64,000 bases of DNA from Flavobacterium inviolabile (GCF_013389455.1 NZ_CP058278.1:1612001-1676000), one strand, 5' to 3'. Positions 17,288-26,807 are shown, numbered from the stretch's first letter. The notes: generated by a model not told the origin, from the sequence alone. Translations and numbers: made by a program.

Positions 17288-17393
17288 ATTAAAATTAAAA
17301 AGAAATTTATTAAGGTTAGAAAAACGAGATATCGAAACGGGAATAAGTAGCGTTAATTCTATGGTTACATCGTTTTCCGGTTCTTAATTTTAC

Positions 17394-17401
17394 TATATTT
17401 G
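17394..17401 (+). promoter_or_regulatory. Putative -7 promoter element for the Wzt-like gene
   Basis: TATATTTG fits TAnnTTTG and lies 64 bases before the TTG start, in the 190-bp divergent gap after the phosphatase gene. No convincing -33 TTTG is seen. It would drive the second half of the glycan locus. Confidence 0.5.
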
Positions 17402-17465
17402 ACAGCGTCTAAATTTATAGATAAGTTTGTAAGCAATTAACAGTATAATTAGCAATAATAATCTT

Positions 17466-18743
17466 TTGAAAGATATAATTCTAAAAGCCGAACATATCTC
17501 CAAACAATACCGGTTAGGAACGGTTGGCACAGGAACAATAAGCCATGATTTAAACAGATGGTGGCATAAAATGAGAGGGAAAGAGGATCCGTATCTTAAA
17601 GTTGGCGATATAAATGACAGGTCCAGTAAAGGCGATAGCGATTATGTCTGGGCATTGCACGACATTAGTTTCGAGGTAGAGCGGGGTGAAGTATTAGGGA
17701 TTATTGGAAAGAATGGTGCCGGAAAGTCAACTTTACTAAAGATTTTATCCCGGGTAACTGCACCAACAACCGGAATTATTAAAACCAAAGGAAGAATTGC
17801 CTCCTTGCTGGAAGTAGGTACAGGTTTTCATCCTGAGATGACCGGTAGGGAAAATATTTATCTCAACGGTTCAATTTTGGGTATGACAAAAAAAGAGATC
17901 AACTCTAAAATTGATGAGATTATTGCTTTCAGTGGTTGTGAGCGTTATATCGATACACCGGTAAAACGTTACAGTAGCGGGATGACAGTGCGATTAGCGT
18001 TTGCCGTTGCAGCTCATTTAGAACCGGAAATCTTGGTCGTTGATGAAGTACTTGCTGTGGGTGATGCCGAATTTCAAAAAAAGGCAATTGGCAAGATGCA
18101 GGATATTTCCAAAGGAGAGGGAAGAACAGTACTGTTTGTGAGCCATAATATGGCGGCTGTAAAAAGTCTTTGTACCAAAGGAATCGTGATGGAACATGGA
18201 AGAGTAGTTTTTCAGGGTAATGTAGATGATTGTATTGATGAATATTTGAAAGAATCAAACAGTAGCGCAAGCAAGACATGGAATGAAGAACATCCGGGTT
18301 CTGATTTTATACGACTACACAAAGCAGAAGTGCTTAATTCAAATGAAGAGGTTTCCTTAAATCATATAATTTCAAATCCGGTAATGATCCGGTTTACCTA
18401 TGAAATTTTAGCCGAAAACCAACTTTTCACGCATGGCTTTAACCTGTTTAATAATCAAAATACACATATTTTAAGTTCACACGATAAAGATTCGGATACC
18501 CTGTCAAAACCGTTATCAAAAGGAATATATACAAAAACAATAATCATACCCGGTAACTTTTTGGCAGAAGGAGGGTATTCCTGCAGTTTTGCAATCATGC
18601 GATACAGTCCGTTTCACGTTGAATTTCACGAAATGGATGTTGTTGGATTTAATATAATTGATGAAATGGGAGAAAATACAGCCAGAGGAAATTATTCTGG
18701 AAGATTCCCTGGAATTGTAAGGCCGTTATTAAAATGGGAATAA
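17466..18743 (+). CDS. wzt: Wzt-like polysaccharide ABC transporter ATPase with C-terminal carbohydrate-binding domain
   Basis: A 425-residue ATPase. The N-terminal part is an ABC domain with Walker A GKNGAGKSTLL near residues 80-90, signature YSSGMTVRLAFA near 168, Walker B ILVVDEVLAVGD near 189 and the FVSHN switch. From about residue 265 there is a beta-rich Wzt_C-type domain, which in known systems binds the finished or capped glycan. The start is TTG; no in-frame ATG is available. The permease partner Wzm, usually adjacent, is not present anywhere in the window. The methyltransferase gene starts inside its 3' end, which suits a capping methylation that the Wzt_C domain reads. Confidence 0.88.
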   Translation: MKDIILKAEHISKQYRLGTVGTGTISHDLNRWWHKMRGKEDPYLKVGDINDRSSKGDSDYVWALHDISFEVERGEVLGIIGKNGAGKSTLLKILSRVTAPTTGIIKTKGRIASLLEVGTGFHPEMTGRENIYLNGSILGMTKKEINSKIDEIIAFSGCERYIDTPVKRYSSGMTVRLAFAVAAHLEPEILVVDEVLAVGDAEFQKKAIGKMQDISKGEGRTVLFVSHNMAAVKSLCTKGIVMEHGRVVFQGNVDDCIDEYLKESNSSASKTWNEEHPGSDFIRLHKAEVLNSNEEVSLNHIISNPVMIRFTYEILAENQLFTHGFNLFNNQNTHILSSHDKDSDTLSKPLSKGIYTKTIIIPGNFLAEGGYSCSFAIMRYSPFHVEFHEMDVVGFNIIDEMGENTARGNYSGRFPGIVRPLLKWE

Positions 18744-19582
18744 AAAAAATGAAAAAAAAATGGTCCGGTGAACGCCTGGAAACATTCATATACGGTAGAG
18801 ATGCTGTCGATCATTTACACCGATATGGCATTGCGTTATCGTTTATAAAAGATAAAACGGTATTGGATATTGCATGCGGTGAAGGTTACGGGACGAATTT
18901 AATGGGAAATAGCGCATCGTTTGTTTATGGTGTAGACATTGACCCGGATACTATTGAAGCAGCTAAACGAAAGTATAAAAAAGAAAATATTCAATACGCA
19001 ACAGGAAGTACAAGTGCAATTCCGCTTGAAGACAATAGTGTCGACGTTGTCATCAGTTTTGAAACAATAGAACATCATGACCAGCATGATGAAATGCTTA
19101 AAGAGATCAAACGTGTTTTAAAACCGGGAGGAATCGTCATGATCTCCACTCCGGATAAACTGTATTATACCGACCAAAGAAATTTTAAAAATCAGTTTCA
19201 TATAAAAGAACTGTATAAAAAAGAATTTAGTGATTTAGTCTCAGGATATTTTAATAACCAGCAGCTTCTCACTCAGCGTTATGTAAATGGAAACTCATTA
19301 ATTACGGATGATAATGAACAGGACAATGTTTCCTTTATTACAGGCAATTATCTCGATATAACCAAAACGGTAATCACACCATTATATTTAATCGTAATAG
19401 CCTCTGATTCGGCTTTTGAAAAACAAGGATTATCGGTTTTTGAAGGAACGGAAATAATAGAAAAAGAGATAGATAATCAACTTCAAAAAGTTTATAATTC
19501 CAACTCTTATAAAGTTGGACATCGTATATTATTGCCCATCAAGCTCTTAAAAAAGATATATAGAAAATGCTTGCAATCGTAA
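18734..19582 (+). CDS. Class I SAM-dependent methyltransferase
   Basis: A 282-residue SAM methyltransferase with motif I VLDIACGEGYG near residue 43, an acidic end of strand 2 in GVDIDPDTI, IPLEDNSVDVVISFETIEH (motif II/III) and KRVLKPGGIVMISTPDK. The C-terminal third is less conserved and may bind the glycan acceptor. The ATG at 18734 overlaps the Wzt gene by 10 bases; an ATG at 18749, five codons in, is an equally good start. The close coupling to wzt suggests methylation of the glycan, perhaps as a non-reducing-end cap. The acceptor is unknown. Confidence 0.86.
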   Translation: MGIKKMKKKWSGERLETFIYGRDAVDHLHRYGIALSFIKDKTVLDIACGEGYGTNLMGNSASFVYGVDIDPDTIEAAKRKYKKENIQYATGSTSAIPLEDNSVDVVISFETIEHHDQHDEMLKEIKRVLKPGGIVMISTPDKLYYTDQRNFKNQFHIKELYKKEFSDLVSGYFNNQQLLTQRYVNGNSLITDDNEQDNVSFITGNYLDITKTVITPLYLIVIASDSAFEKQGLSVFEGTEIIEKEIDNQLQKVYNSNSYKVGHRILLPIKLLKKIYRKCLQS

Positions 19583-20469
19583 TTCCATATTACAAACTTG
19601 TTTTTTTTAGAGAGACGTTAGAATCTTTAGCGAACCAGACAGATAAGCGATTCAACGTATATATTGGAGATGATGCCAGTCCTGAGAACCCTCAGGAATT
19701 GTTAGAAGCATACCGGGATAAAATAACATTTACCTATACTCATTTCAATGAAAACTTAGGGAGTATTTCGTTAGTGAAACAGTGGCAACGCTGTATTGAT
19801 CTGATTCAGGATGAAAAATGGATCATGATTCTTGGGGATGATGATGTATTGACAGATAACACGGTAGCATCCTGGTATCGCAATTACGAACAATTTAAGG
19901 ATAAGGCAAATGTTGTGAAGTTCGCAACAAAACTAATTTTTCAGGAAAACGCTACAACTTCCGAACCCTATTTACATCCTGTTTGGGAAAAAGCAACGGA
20001 TTCCTATTTTAGAAAATTTAAAGCACTTACAAGAAGCTCTTTGTCGGAGTATATTTTTGCAAAAAAGGCATATGATGAACATGGTTTCTATGATTATCCG
20101 TTAGCATGGTATAGCGATGACAGTGCCTGGATAGCTTTCTCAGAACAAAAAGAAATTTATTGTATTAATGAAAGCCTTATTATGATCAGACTTTCAGAAA
20201 TAAATATTTCAGGAAAGAAAGATAATATTGCCTTAAAAATGAAGGCGAAAGAACAATTTTTTAAAGATTTTATTCTGGAAAGATTAAGTGATTTTAATAA
20301 GAAACAGCGATTAGAACTGTTGCTGGCTTATGAAGTGGCCATAAAAGACCAAAGAAACCCGATAGGGAAAGAATGGCTGACTTTAGGATATTATTATCTG
20401 ATTAACTTTAACGGGTTAGCATTATTAAAATTTATAAGACGTTTTTTTATCAGTACTTTTAAAAAATGA
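19567..20469 (+). CDS. Glycosyltransferase, GT2 family
   Basis: A 300-residue GT-A enzyme starting LAIVIPYYK, with YIGDDASPENP near residue 36 and the metal-binding acidic cluster MILGDDDVLT near residue 97. Its start lies 16 bases inside the methyltransferase gene, and its stop overlaps the next GT2 start by 4 bases (ATGA), so these genes form a tightly coupled operon. Donor and acceptor are not predictable. Confidence 0.87.
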   Translation: MLAIVIPYYKLVFFRETLESLANQTDKRFNVYIGDDASPENPQELLEAYRDKITFTYTHFNENLGSISLVKQWQRCIDLIQDEKWIMILGDDDVLTDNTVASWYRNYEQFKDKANVVKFATKLIFQENATTSEPYLHPVWEKATDSYFRKFKALTRSSLSEYIFAKKAYDEHGFYDYPLAWYSDDSAWIAFSEQKEIYCINESLIMIRLSEINISGKKDNIALKMKAKEQFFKDFILERLSDFNKKQRLELLLAYEVAIKDQRNPIGKEWLTLGYYYLINFNGLALLKFIRRFFISTFKK

Positions 20470-21452
20470 AAGCTTTAGTATCCGTAATTGTTCCTACATA
20501 TAACAGAGCAAATCTAATTGGACAGACCTTAGACAGTATTATTTCTCAAACCTATAGCCATTGGGAATGTATTATAGTTGATGATGGCTCAACGGATAAC
20601 ACAGAAGAAATCATATCCCGATACCTGGATAATGATAACCGGTTCCGATTTTACAGAAGACCAGATGATAGAATTAAAGGAGCCAATGCCTGCAGGAATT
20701 ATGGCTTTGAAAATAGTCGGGGAGAATATATCAAGTGGTTTGATAGTGATGACCTGATGCATGCCGATTTTCTGGAAAAACAGGTTCAGCTGCTGGAAAC
20801 AGAAAAAGAACTGGATTTTTGTGTTTGCCTGGCACAAGGCTTTACTGAAGGGACAAATGATAAAACTGTTTTTAGAGCAAACAGGACTCCTGAAGAGGAT
20901 GTATTAACGGCGTATCTTACCAAAAATCATTATTTTTTTACAGCATGTCCATTGTGGAGACGTTCGGTTTTACTCAACAAAGCATTATTTGATGAAGAAT
21001 TATCGAATAGTCATGAAACGGACTTTCATTTCAGGATGCTGTCAAATAACTTAAAGTATGTTTATAAAGAGGATGTACTGTTTTCTATTAGAAGAGGACA
21101 TCAGAGTATCACACAGGATAAATCGAATGAATTTACCTCTCATGTTTCCCGTTTTAAATTTTTCCTGAAAGCATTTAAAGTAGTAGAAGAATCGGATATT
21201 CAGAATAAAAATCCACTCAAACAATATATACTGTACAGACAACTCGGCTTGTTTCATCTGATAAAAAACAATTCGGGTAAAACAATTCAGGGGAGTGGTT
21301 TCAAAGTCTTAAAAAATATTTACCATACAAAATATCCGTTAAAAAGTAAGATTAGAATTTATATCGGGTATATCCTGGTTGCGATTTCCGGCAAAGGATA
21401 TAATTTTTTAAAAAGCGCAAAAATCGATATGATTGAAGCTATTGAAAATTAA
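20466..21452 (+). CDS. Glycosyltransferase, GT2 family
   Basis: A 328-residue family 2 glycosyltransferase with the canonical start VSVIVPTYNRANLIGQTLDS, IIVDDGSTDNTEE near residue 38, and the D-x-D equivalent IKWFDSDDLMHADF near residue 93. The conserved N-terminal 110 residues are followed by a lineage-specific C-terminal half with a short hydrophobic helix near the end (IRIYIGYILVAISG) that may anchor it to the membrane. It is coupled to the upstream GT2 gene by ATGA overlap. Confidence 0.9.
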   Translation: MKALVSVIVPTYNRANLIGQTLDSIISQTYSHWECIIVDDGSTDNTEEIISRYLDNDNRFRFYRRPDDRIKGANACRNYGFENSRGEYIKWFDSDDLMHADFLEKQVQLLETEKELDFCVCLAQGFTEGTNDKTVFRANRTPEEDVLTAYLTKNHYFFTACPLWRRSVLLNKALFDEELSNSHETDFHFRMLSNNLKYVYKEDVLFSIRRGHQSITQDKSNEFTSHVSRFKFFLKAFKVVEESDIQNKNPLKQYILYRQLGLFHLIKNNSGKTIQGSGFKVLKNIYHTKYPLKSKIRIYIGYILVAISGKGYNFLKSAKIDMIEAIEN

Positions 21453-21505
21453 ACAATCTGTTGTAACAATAAAGAGATACGGTTAGCAATTATATAATTT
21501 ACAAA

Positions 21506-22645
21506 ATGAAAATACTTTTTATAGCGATGCCTTCGATCCACTTTATAAGATGGGTAGAAAATTTAAAAAACACTGATTTTGAATTATATTGGTTCGATGT
21601 TTTAGATCGTGGAGCACTAAAAGGTATTGGAAATATCAAACAGTTTTATGATTGGAAGCATAGAAAACTTCCCTATATAAAAGGAGAGTATTACATCTCA
21701 AAAAAAATACCTGCAGTTTATGAATGGCTGTCACCTTTTCTAATGACAACGGTTAATGAGCAGTTGGAAAAGATCATTAAAGAGATTAACCCGGATGTTG
21801 TACACAGTTTTGAAATGCAGGGATGTAGCTATCCGATACTTCAGACAATGAATAAATATGCCCGGATAAAATGGATATATTCGTGTTGGGGAAATGATAT
21901 TTACTACTATCGTAATTTTAAAGAGCACAATAAAAAAATCCGGGCAGTGCTAAACAGAGTAAACTTTATGCATGCCGATTGTGGAAGAGACGCTGTCTTA
22001 GCAGCACAAATGGGATTTGCAGGAAAAGATTTAGGGGTTATTCCCACCGGAGGCGGATTCCATCTTGCAGCATTGGAAAAATATAAACAACCGGTTACAC
22101 AAAGAAAAATAATCCTTGTAAAAGGCTATCAGCATATTTTTGGCAGAGCTTTGAATGTTGTAAAAGCATTGGAGGGAATGCCAAAGGAAACAGAAGGTTT
22201 TGAAATTGTTGTTTTTGGAGCGCATCCTGTTGTTGCAGACTATATAACACAACAAAAATTGCCATTTTCGGTATATGGACGCCATGATTTAGAACACCAG
22301 CAAACGTTGGAACTAATGGGGAAATCATTGATTTATATCGGTAACAATATTTCAGATGGGATGCCAAACACCTTGTTAGAAGCGATAATTATGGGAGCCT
22401 ATCCCATTCAGTCAAATCCCGGCGGCGCTTCCGCAGAAATAATAAACAATGGTGTAAACGGATTACTGATTGAAAACCCGGAAGATATTGAAAATATCAG
22501 GGAATTAATAATAGTAGCGTTGAAAGAAAAGGAGATGATGGAAGAAGTATATGAAATCAATAAAGAAATTGCTAAGCAGCAACTGGATTATGAAAGCAAC
22601 AGAATAAAGATAATGGAAGCATATAAAAGAGTTCAGGCTTCTTAA
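21506..22645 (+). CDS. Glycosyltransferase, GT4-like (GT-B fold)
   Basis: A 379-residue GT-B glycosyltransferase. The N-terminal domain has MKILFIAMPSIHFIRW and DVVHSFEMQGCSYP near residue 96. The C-terminal domain has the GNNISDGMPNTLLEAIIMGAYPIQ segment, in which the first Glu of the E-x7-E motif is replaced by Asp, then GGASAEIINNGVNGLLI. The family resembles glycosyltransferases found in flavobacterial polysaccharide loci. Function beyond sugar transfer cannot be read. Confidence 0.84.
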   Translation: MKILFIAMPSIHFIRWVENLKNTDFELYWFDVLDRGALKGIGNIKQFYDWKHRKLPYIKGEYYISKKIPAVYEWLSPFLMTTVNEQLEKIIKEINPDVVHSFEMQGCSYPILQTMNKYARIKWIYSCWGNDIYYYRNFKEHNKKIRAVLNRVNFMHADCGRDAVLAAQMGFAGKDLGVIPTGGGFHLAALEKYKQPVTQRKIILVKGYQHIFGRALNVVKALEGMPKETEGFEIVVFGAHPVVADYITQQKLPFSVYGRHDLEHQQTLELMGKSLIYIGNNISDGMPNTLLEAIIMGAYPIQSNPGGASAEIINNGVNGLLIENPEDIENIRELIIVALKEKEMMEEVYEINKEIAKQQLDYESNRIKIMEAYKRVQAS

Positions 22646-22690
22646 TTGTAACAGCTTTTATACGGTTAGAGACTTTTAAAAAAGAAAATT

Positions 22691-23710
22691 ATGCGGGTAG
22701 GATTTAATCCACACAAAGACAAAATACAAGAAACCGGTGATTACTTTCATCAGGTAATACTGCCTGTTTATATACCATCTTTTGAAGGTTATTTTAAAGA
22801 TAGTTTTGAAATTTTAAAGCTTTGCCTGGAATCGCTGTTCCAATCATCCCATAAAAAAACATACATCACCATCGTAAATAATGGAAGCTGTAAAGAAGTT
22901 ACCGTTTATCTGGAAAGGTTATTATCCGAAAATAAAATTCAGGAACTGATTAATACAACTAATATTGGGAAGATTAATGCCGTTTTAAAAGGCTTGGCAG
23001 GAGTCAGGGTTCCTTTAATTACCATTTCTGATGCCGATGTGATGTTTCTAACCGGTTGGCAGGAAGCCACCTACAATGTTTTTCGTTCTTTTCCAAAAGC
23101 AGGGGTGGTTTGTCCGACGCCTTCTTCAAAATCGTATAAGACCTTTACATCTAATATTTATTGGGATTTATTTTGGTCAAAAAAACTACGGTTTACTCCT
23201 GTCAAAAACAGAGCAGCATTGGAAGCATTTGCCCATAGTATAGGAAATGAAGAATTTTATAAAGAGTATCATCTGAAACAATTTTTAACGGTATCTTCTA
23301 ACGAGGGAACTAAAGCTGTTGTCGGAGCCGGACATTTCATAGCAACGTATCGGGAAGAAGTCTTTGCCGGTAAATTACCCAAATTCACACGATATCGTTT
23401 GGGAGGAACCAGTGAGCAGGAAGTTTTAGATTTGCCATCAGTCAAAAGAGGATTTTGGAGATTGTCAACAGAAGATAATTATGCCTGTCATTTGGGAAAT
23501 GTAGTTGAGCCCTGGATGAAAGAAAAATTATTAAGCGTTAAAAAGAATGCTACTCCATCTGAAGCACCGGCACTCCTTGAACGGAAAGCATCACGTCTGG
23601 AATATTATTTGAAAATTAAACTTTTCGCTAAAATTATTTTTGCTAAAAAGATTCTGAGTAAGATTTTATGGATGAAAGGACTGCCTAAAGATGTTTCAGG
23701 GAAATATTGA
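22691..23710 (+). CDS. Putative glycosyltransferase, GT-A fold (GT2-like)
   Basis: A 339-residue protein with an unusual 25-residue N-terminal lead before LPVYIPSFEGYFKDSFEI, which corresponds to the first strand of GT2 enzymes. It shows TITIVNNG-like ITIVNNGSCKEV near residue 58, the metal-binding ITISDADVMFLTGW near residue 112, and a later WRLSTEDNYACHLGN segment that may carry the catalytic acid. It is more diverged than the neighbouring GT2 proteins. It is likely another transferase of the same glycan. Confidence 0.75.
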   Translation: MRVGFNPHKDKIQETGDYFHQVILPVYIPSFEGYFKDSFEILKLCLESLFQSSHKKTYITIVNNGSCKEVTVYLERLLSENKIQELINTTNIGKINAVLKGLAGVRVPLITISDADVMFLTGWQEATYNVFRSFPKAGVVCPTPSSKSYKTFTSNIYWDLFWSKKLRFTPVKNRAALEAFAHSIGNEEFYKEYHLKQFLTVSSNEGTKAVVGAGHFIATYREEVFAGKLPKFTRYRLGGTSEQEVLDLPSVKRGFWRLSTEDNYACHLGNVVEPWMKEKLLSVKKNATPSEAPALLERKASRLEYYLKIKLFAKIIFAKKILSKILWMKGLPKDVSGKY

Positions 23711-23830
23711 TGATTTATAATAAATAAAACTGTAAAATCCCGGTTGTAAATATTCTGAAGCGACATAATGTTAAGGAAATACAGGGCAAGAGCAGTGTAG
23801 ATTAAAACTTAGTAGCGTTATTAAGTTTTA

Positions 23831-23838
23831 TATCTTTG
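23831..23838 (+). promoter_or_regulatory. Putative -7 promoter element for the FkbM-type gene
   Basis: TATCTTTG fits TAnnTTTG and lies in a 156-bp intergenic stretch, 37 bases before the ATG of the following gene. No clear TTTG is visible at -33. Confidence 0.4.
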
Positions 23839-23875
23839 GTAAGAGAATGTAACACAACCAATAACATTGAGAAAG

Positions 23876-24703
23876 ATGCTGATAACAAAGTTGCTTAAAC
23901 TTGAGAAACAAATGATTAATTTTATCAGTACTCAAGAAAATAAAACAAAAAATAAATTAAAAGATAAACTGGTTAAAAAAGGAATAATCAGAGCGATCAC
24001 AATTGTGGATTCCGACTCTTTTTTAATTGAACTCAAGAATAATTTAAAAATATACTGCCGATCACTGGAACATAGTGACTATCTGGTGTTCAATCAGATA
24101 TTTGGAGACGGGGAATATGAGATTATCAGGGATATATTGAAATTCAATAAGGAAGAACAGCCGGTTATCATTGATGCCGGTGCGAATGTAGGTTATACGT
24201 CTGTATTCTTTTTATCAGAATTTAAAAAGGCAAAACTTTATGCAGTTGAACCTTCGCTTACGAATTATCAAACTATAGAAAAGAATATTTTTCATAATGG
24301 ATTTGATGGAAGCCGTATAAAATTGTATAATAAAGCATTACACAATCAGGATGGATTGAATGTTGTGATTGAAAATGAATTCAGAGATAAAAAAGACTGG
24401 GCTTTTACAACAAAAATAACAACAGAAGAAAGTGCCGTGAAATCAATAACCGTTCAGCATATTATGAAAGAGAATATGTTGGATATCGTGGACTTTTTAA
24501 AAATTGATATTGAAGGCGCTGAACGATTTATTTTTGAATCTCAGGATAGTTGTGCGTTTTTAGAAAAAGTGAAAATAATAGCAATAGAAATTCATGATGA
24601 GTTCAATGTAAGAACAACAATTGAAACAATTTTGAAAAGTTATGGGTTTATATTATTTCCATCCGGAGAACTAACAATAGGTATGAACAGAAACTATTTT
24701 TAA
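23876..24703 (+). CDS. FkbM-family methyltransferase
   Basis: A 275-residue protein from the ATG at 23876 (a TTG three codons upstream is possible). It has the FkbM layout: VIIDAGANVGYTSVFFLSEF as SAM motif I near residue 100, YAVEPSLTNYQTIEKNI, then DFLKIDIEGAERFIFES near residue 206 and IIAIEIHDE. FkbM proteins O-methylate sugars or other hydroxyls. With the class I enzyme at 18734 this gives the locus two methyltransferases, fitting a methylated glycan. The N-terminal 70 residues are a basic, charged region of unknown use. Confidence 0.85.
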   Translation: MLITKLLKLEKQMINFISTQENKTKNKLKDKLVKKGIIRAITIVDSDSFLIELKNNLKIYCRSLEHSDYLVFNQIFGDGEYEIIRDILKFNKEEQPVIIDAGANVGYTSVFFLSEFKKAKLYAVEPSLTNYQTIEKNIFHNGFDGSRIKLYNKALHNQDGLNVVIENEFRDKKDWAFTTKITTEESAVKSITVQHIMKENMLDIVDFLKIDIEGAERFIFESQDSCAFLEKVKIIAIEIHDEFNVRTTIETILKSYGFILFPSGELTIGMNRNYF

Positions 24704-24704
24704 A

Positions 24705-25700
24705 ATGGAATCCCCTTTAATAACAGTTATTGTACCCGTCTATAATGTAGCAGGCTATATTAGAGAAGCAATAGACAGTATACTCCATCAGACATATTCC
24801 AATTTTGAATGCCTTATCATTGATGATAACTCTACGGATGATACCTGTTCCATTATCGAAAAATATCAGGATTCACGATTACAAATAATAAAAAAAGACA
24901 CTAATTCCGGATTGGCCAATAGTTTGAATATCGGACTTAAATTGGCGAAAGGCAAATATATTGCCAGAATGGACGGCGATGATGTTCTGGTAGAAACAAG
25001 ATTTGAAAAGCAGGTACAATTGCTTGAAGCAAATCCGGGAATAGGAGTTTGCGGAACGGCCTACGAAACATTCCCTCAAAAAAACAGTATTGAACTGCCG
25101 GAAGAGCATAGCGATATTCTAACCTGTATGCTGTTTAGATGTGTGGTAGCGCATCCGTCGGTAATGATGCGAAAAGAGCTTTTCAATCAGGAAATGGAAT
25201 ATGATGAAACAAAAGAACCGGCTGAAGATTATGAGCTTTGGAGTCGTTTGCTTTCAAGAACCAGGTTTTTTAATATTCAGGAAATATTGCTTAAATACAG
25301 AGTACATTCAGGGCAGATTTCCAAAATAAAAGCCCAAAAACAAAAAGAAATATCTTATGAGGTAAGATATGATTTGTTTAAAAAATACATTCCGGATTTT
25401 AAGTTGCCTTATGAAGTATTCAAAAAATGCTTTGAATTTAATTATGAAGGAACTTTGAAAGACCTGGAATCACAGCTTAATAACCTTGATTTGATTAGGA
25501 CAGCAATAACGAAAAATGAATCATTGAATGTTCCTTTATTCAGAACGCTCCTTGATGATATTAGAATAAAAAAAATAAGAAGCTATTTCCTGAGAAATAA
25601 ATCATTTTGTGTCTCAGAAAGCTTTATATTCATCAGGAAGTATACCGCTTTTTTTAGTAAAAAAGAACAGGTAAAAGTTTTGATAAAATCAATGATATAG
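24705..25700 (+). CDS. Glycosyltransferase, GT2 family
   Basis: A 331-residue GT2 enzyme with ITVIVPVYNVAGYIREAIDS, LIIDDNSTDDT near residue 40 and the acidic motif IARMDGDDVLVETRFEKQ near residue 88, then a PAEDYELWSRLL segment near residue 170 that holds the likely catalytic Asp/Glu. The last 90 residues are charged and variable. It begins one base after the FkbM-type stop. Confidence 0.9.
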   Translation: MESPLITVIVPVYNVAGYIREAIDSILHQTYSNFECLIIDDNSTDDTCSIIEKYQDSRLQIIKKDTNSGLANSLNIGLKLAKGKYIARMDGDDVLVETRFEKQVQLLEANPGIGVCGTAYETFPQKNSIELPEEHSDILTCMLFRCVVAHPSVMMRKELFNQEMEYDETKEPAEDYELWSRLLSRTRFFNIQEILLKYRVHSGQISKIKAQKQKEISYEVRYDLFKKYIPDFKLPYEVFKKCFEFNYEGTLKDLESQLNNLDLIRTAITKNESLNVPLFRTLLDDIRIKKIRSYFLRNKSFCVSESFIFIRKYTAFFSKKEQVKVLIKSMI

Positions 25701-25703
25701 TTT

Positions 25704-26792
25704 ATGAAATTAGAAGCGCCCATCGTATTAATTTACGCTTTTAAAAATAGAGATCTAACAAGAGTAAAGAGAACATTAGACTCATTGGTGTTGCAGTCCA
25801 ATCAGAATTTTAGAGTAGAATTTGTGAATTATGGATCTTCAACGGAACTTACAAAAGAATTGGAACTATTGATTGGTGACTATTCATTTGTAAAATATAA
25901 TTATCTGGCATACCAGAATCAGCCATGGAATAAATCCAGAGCCCTTAACTATATCATTAAAAAAATAGAAGAACCCTTTTTTTTCATCTCAGACATAGAT
26001 ATTATTTTTCATCCGAAATTTATAAACCTGCTTCATGATATGAAAGATAAGGATAAAATGCATTTTTATAAAGTAGGTTATCTGTCCGAAAAAGAAACCC
26101 TGTTGCAAAAATCATTTGAAGATTATCAGGTAGAGTTTTATTCTAAGGTTGATGCAAAAGGGATGACATTATTCCCTACGGAAACAGTGCGCAAAAATAG
26201 AGGATTTGACGAGTTTTATCATTTTTGGGGTGCTGAAGATGCCGATATTCATTTCAGACTCTCCGGAAAAGGCTGCGAATCTGTTTTTTATGAAGAAGAA
26301 ACCTTGTTACTGCACCAATGGCATACGTCATATAGAAAAACAGAAAGCAAGGAACTGACGAAGAATTTACAGATAAAAGGAATAGTACAGATTAATCACC
26401 AACACTTGTTTTTCAATCAACAGGATGGTGTAACTATTAATTATAAACAATGGGGAGAAGTATCGGCAAATGCGGTACTTGAAGAATTGGATAACGTAAC
26501 GGTTAATCAGGTAATACTGAACAGGAAAGTTAATATTGACCATTTCATCTATGGAATTTTACCTAATGTAACCAATACAGTAATTACGGTAAAGTTTACC
26601 AGAGATAGCTATGAAAAATCCCTGAAATATAAAGTGAAAAAGATTTTAGGTAAAAAAGTACCGGAATATTATACTTTAAAAGAAGTAAATGATTTGGTAT
26701 TGTTACATCTGATCTCATTTTATAGAGATTGCCCATACAGCTATAAAATAACAGCTGATTTGGAAGCCATAGAACTAAGGTTAAAGTTATAA
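25704..26792 (+). CDS. Glycosyltransferase, GT-A fold, galactosyltransferase-like
   Basis: A 362-residue GT-A protein. It has LIYAFKNRDLTRVKRTLDSL at the N-terminus and the metal-binding FFISDIDIIFHPKF near residue 98. FDEFYHFWGAEDADIHFRL near residue 170 is the W-G-x-E-D-x-D block typical of Glyco_transf_7C and chondroitin-polymerase-type transferases, and is followed by LLHQWHTSYR. It adds a sugar in the cytoplasm; donor is unknown. The C-terminal 120 residues have no recognised motif. Confidence 0.85.
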   Translation: MKLEAPIVLIYAFKNRDLTRVKRTLDSLVLQSNQNFRVEFVNYGSSTELTKELELLIGDYSFVKYNYLAYQNQPWNKSRALNYIIKKIEEPFFFISDIDIIFHPKFINLLHDMKDKDKMHFYKVGYLSEKETLLQKSFEDYQVEFYSKVDAKGMTLFPTETVRKNRGFDEFYHFWGAEDADIHFRLSGKGCESVFYEEETLLLHQWHTSYRKTESKELTKNLQIKGIVQINHQHLFFNQQDGVTINYKQWGEVSANAVLEELDNVTVNQVILNRKVNIDHFIYGILPNVTNTVITVKFTRDSYEKSLKYKVKKILGKKVPEYYTLKEVNDLVLLHLISFYRDCPYSYKITADLEAIELRLKL

Positions 26793-26807
26793 ATATATTT
26801 TGAAGTT

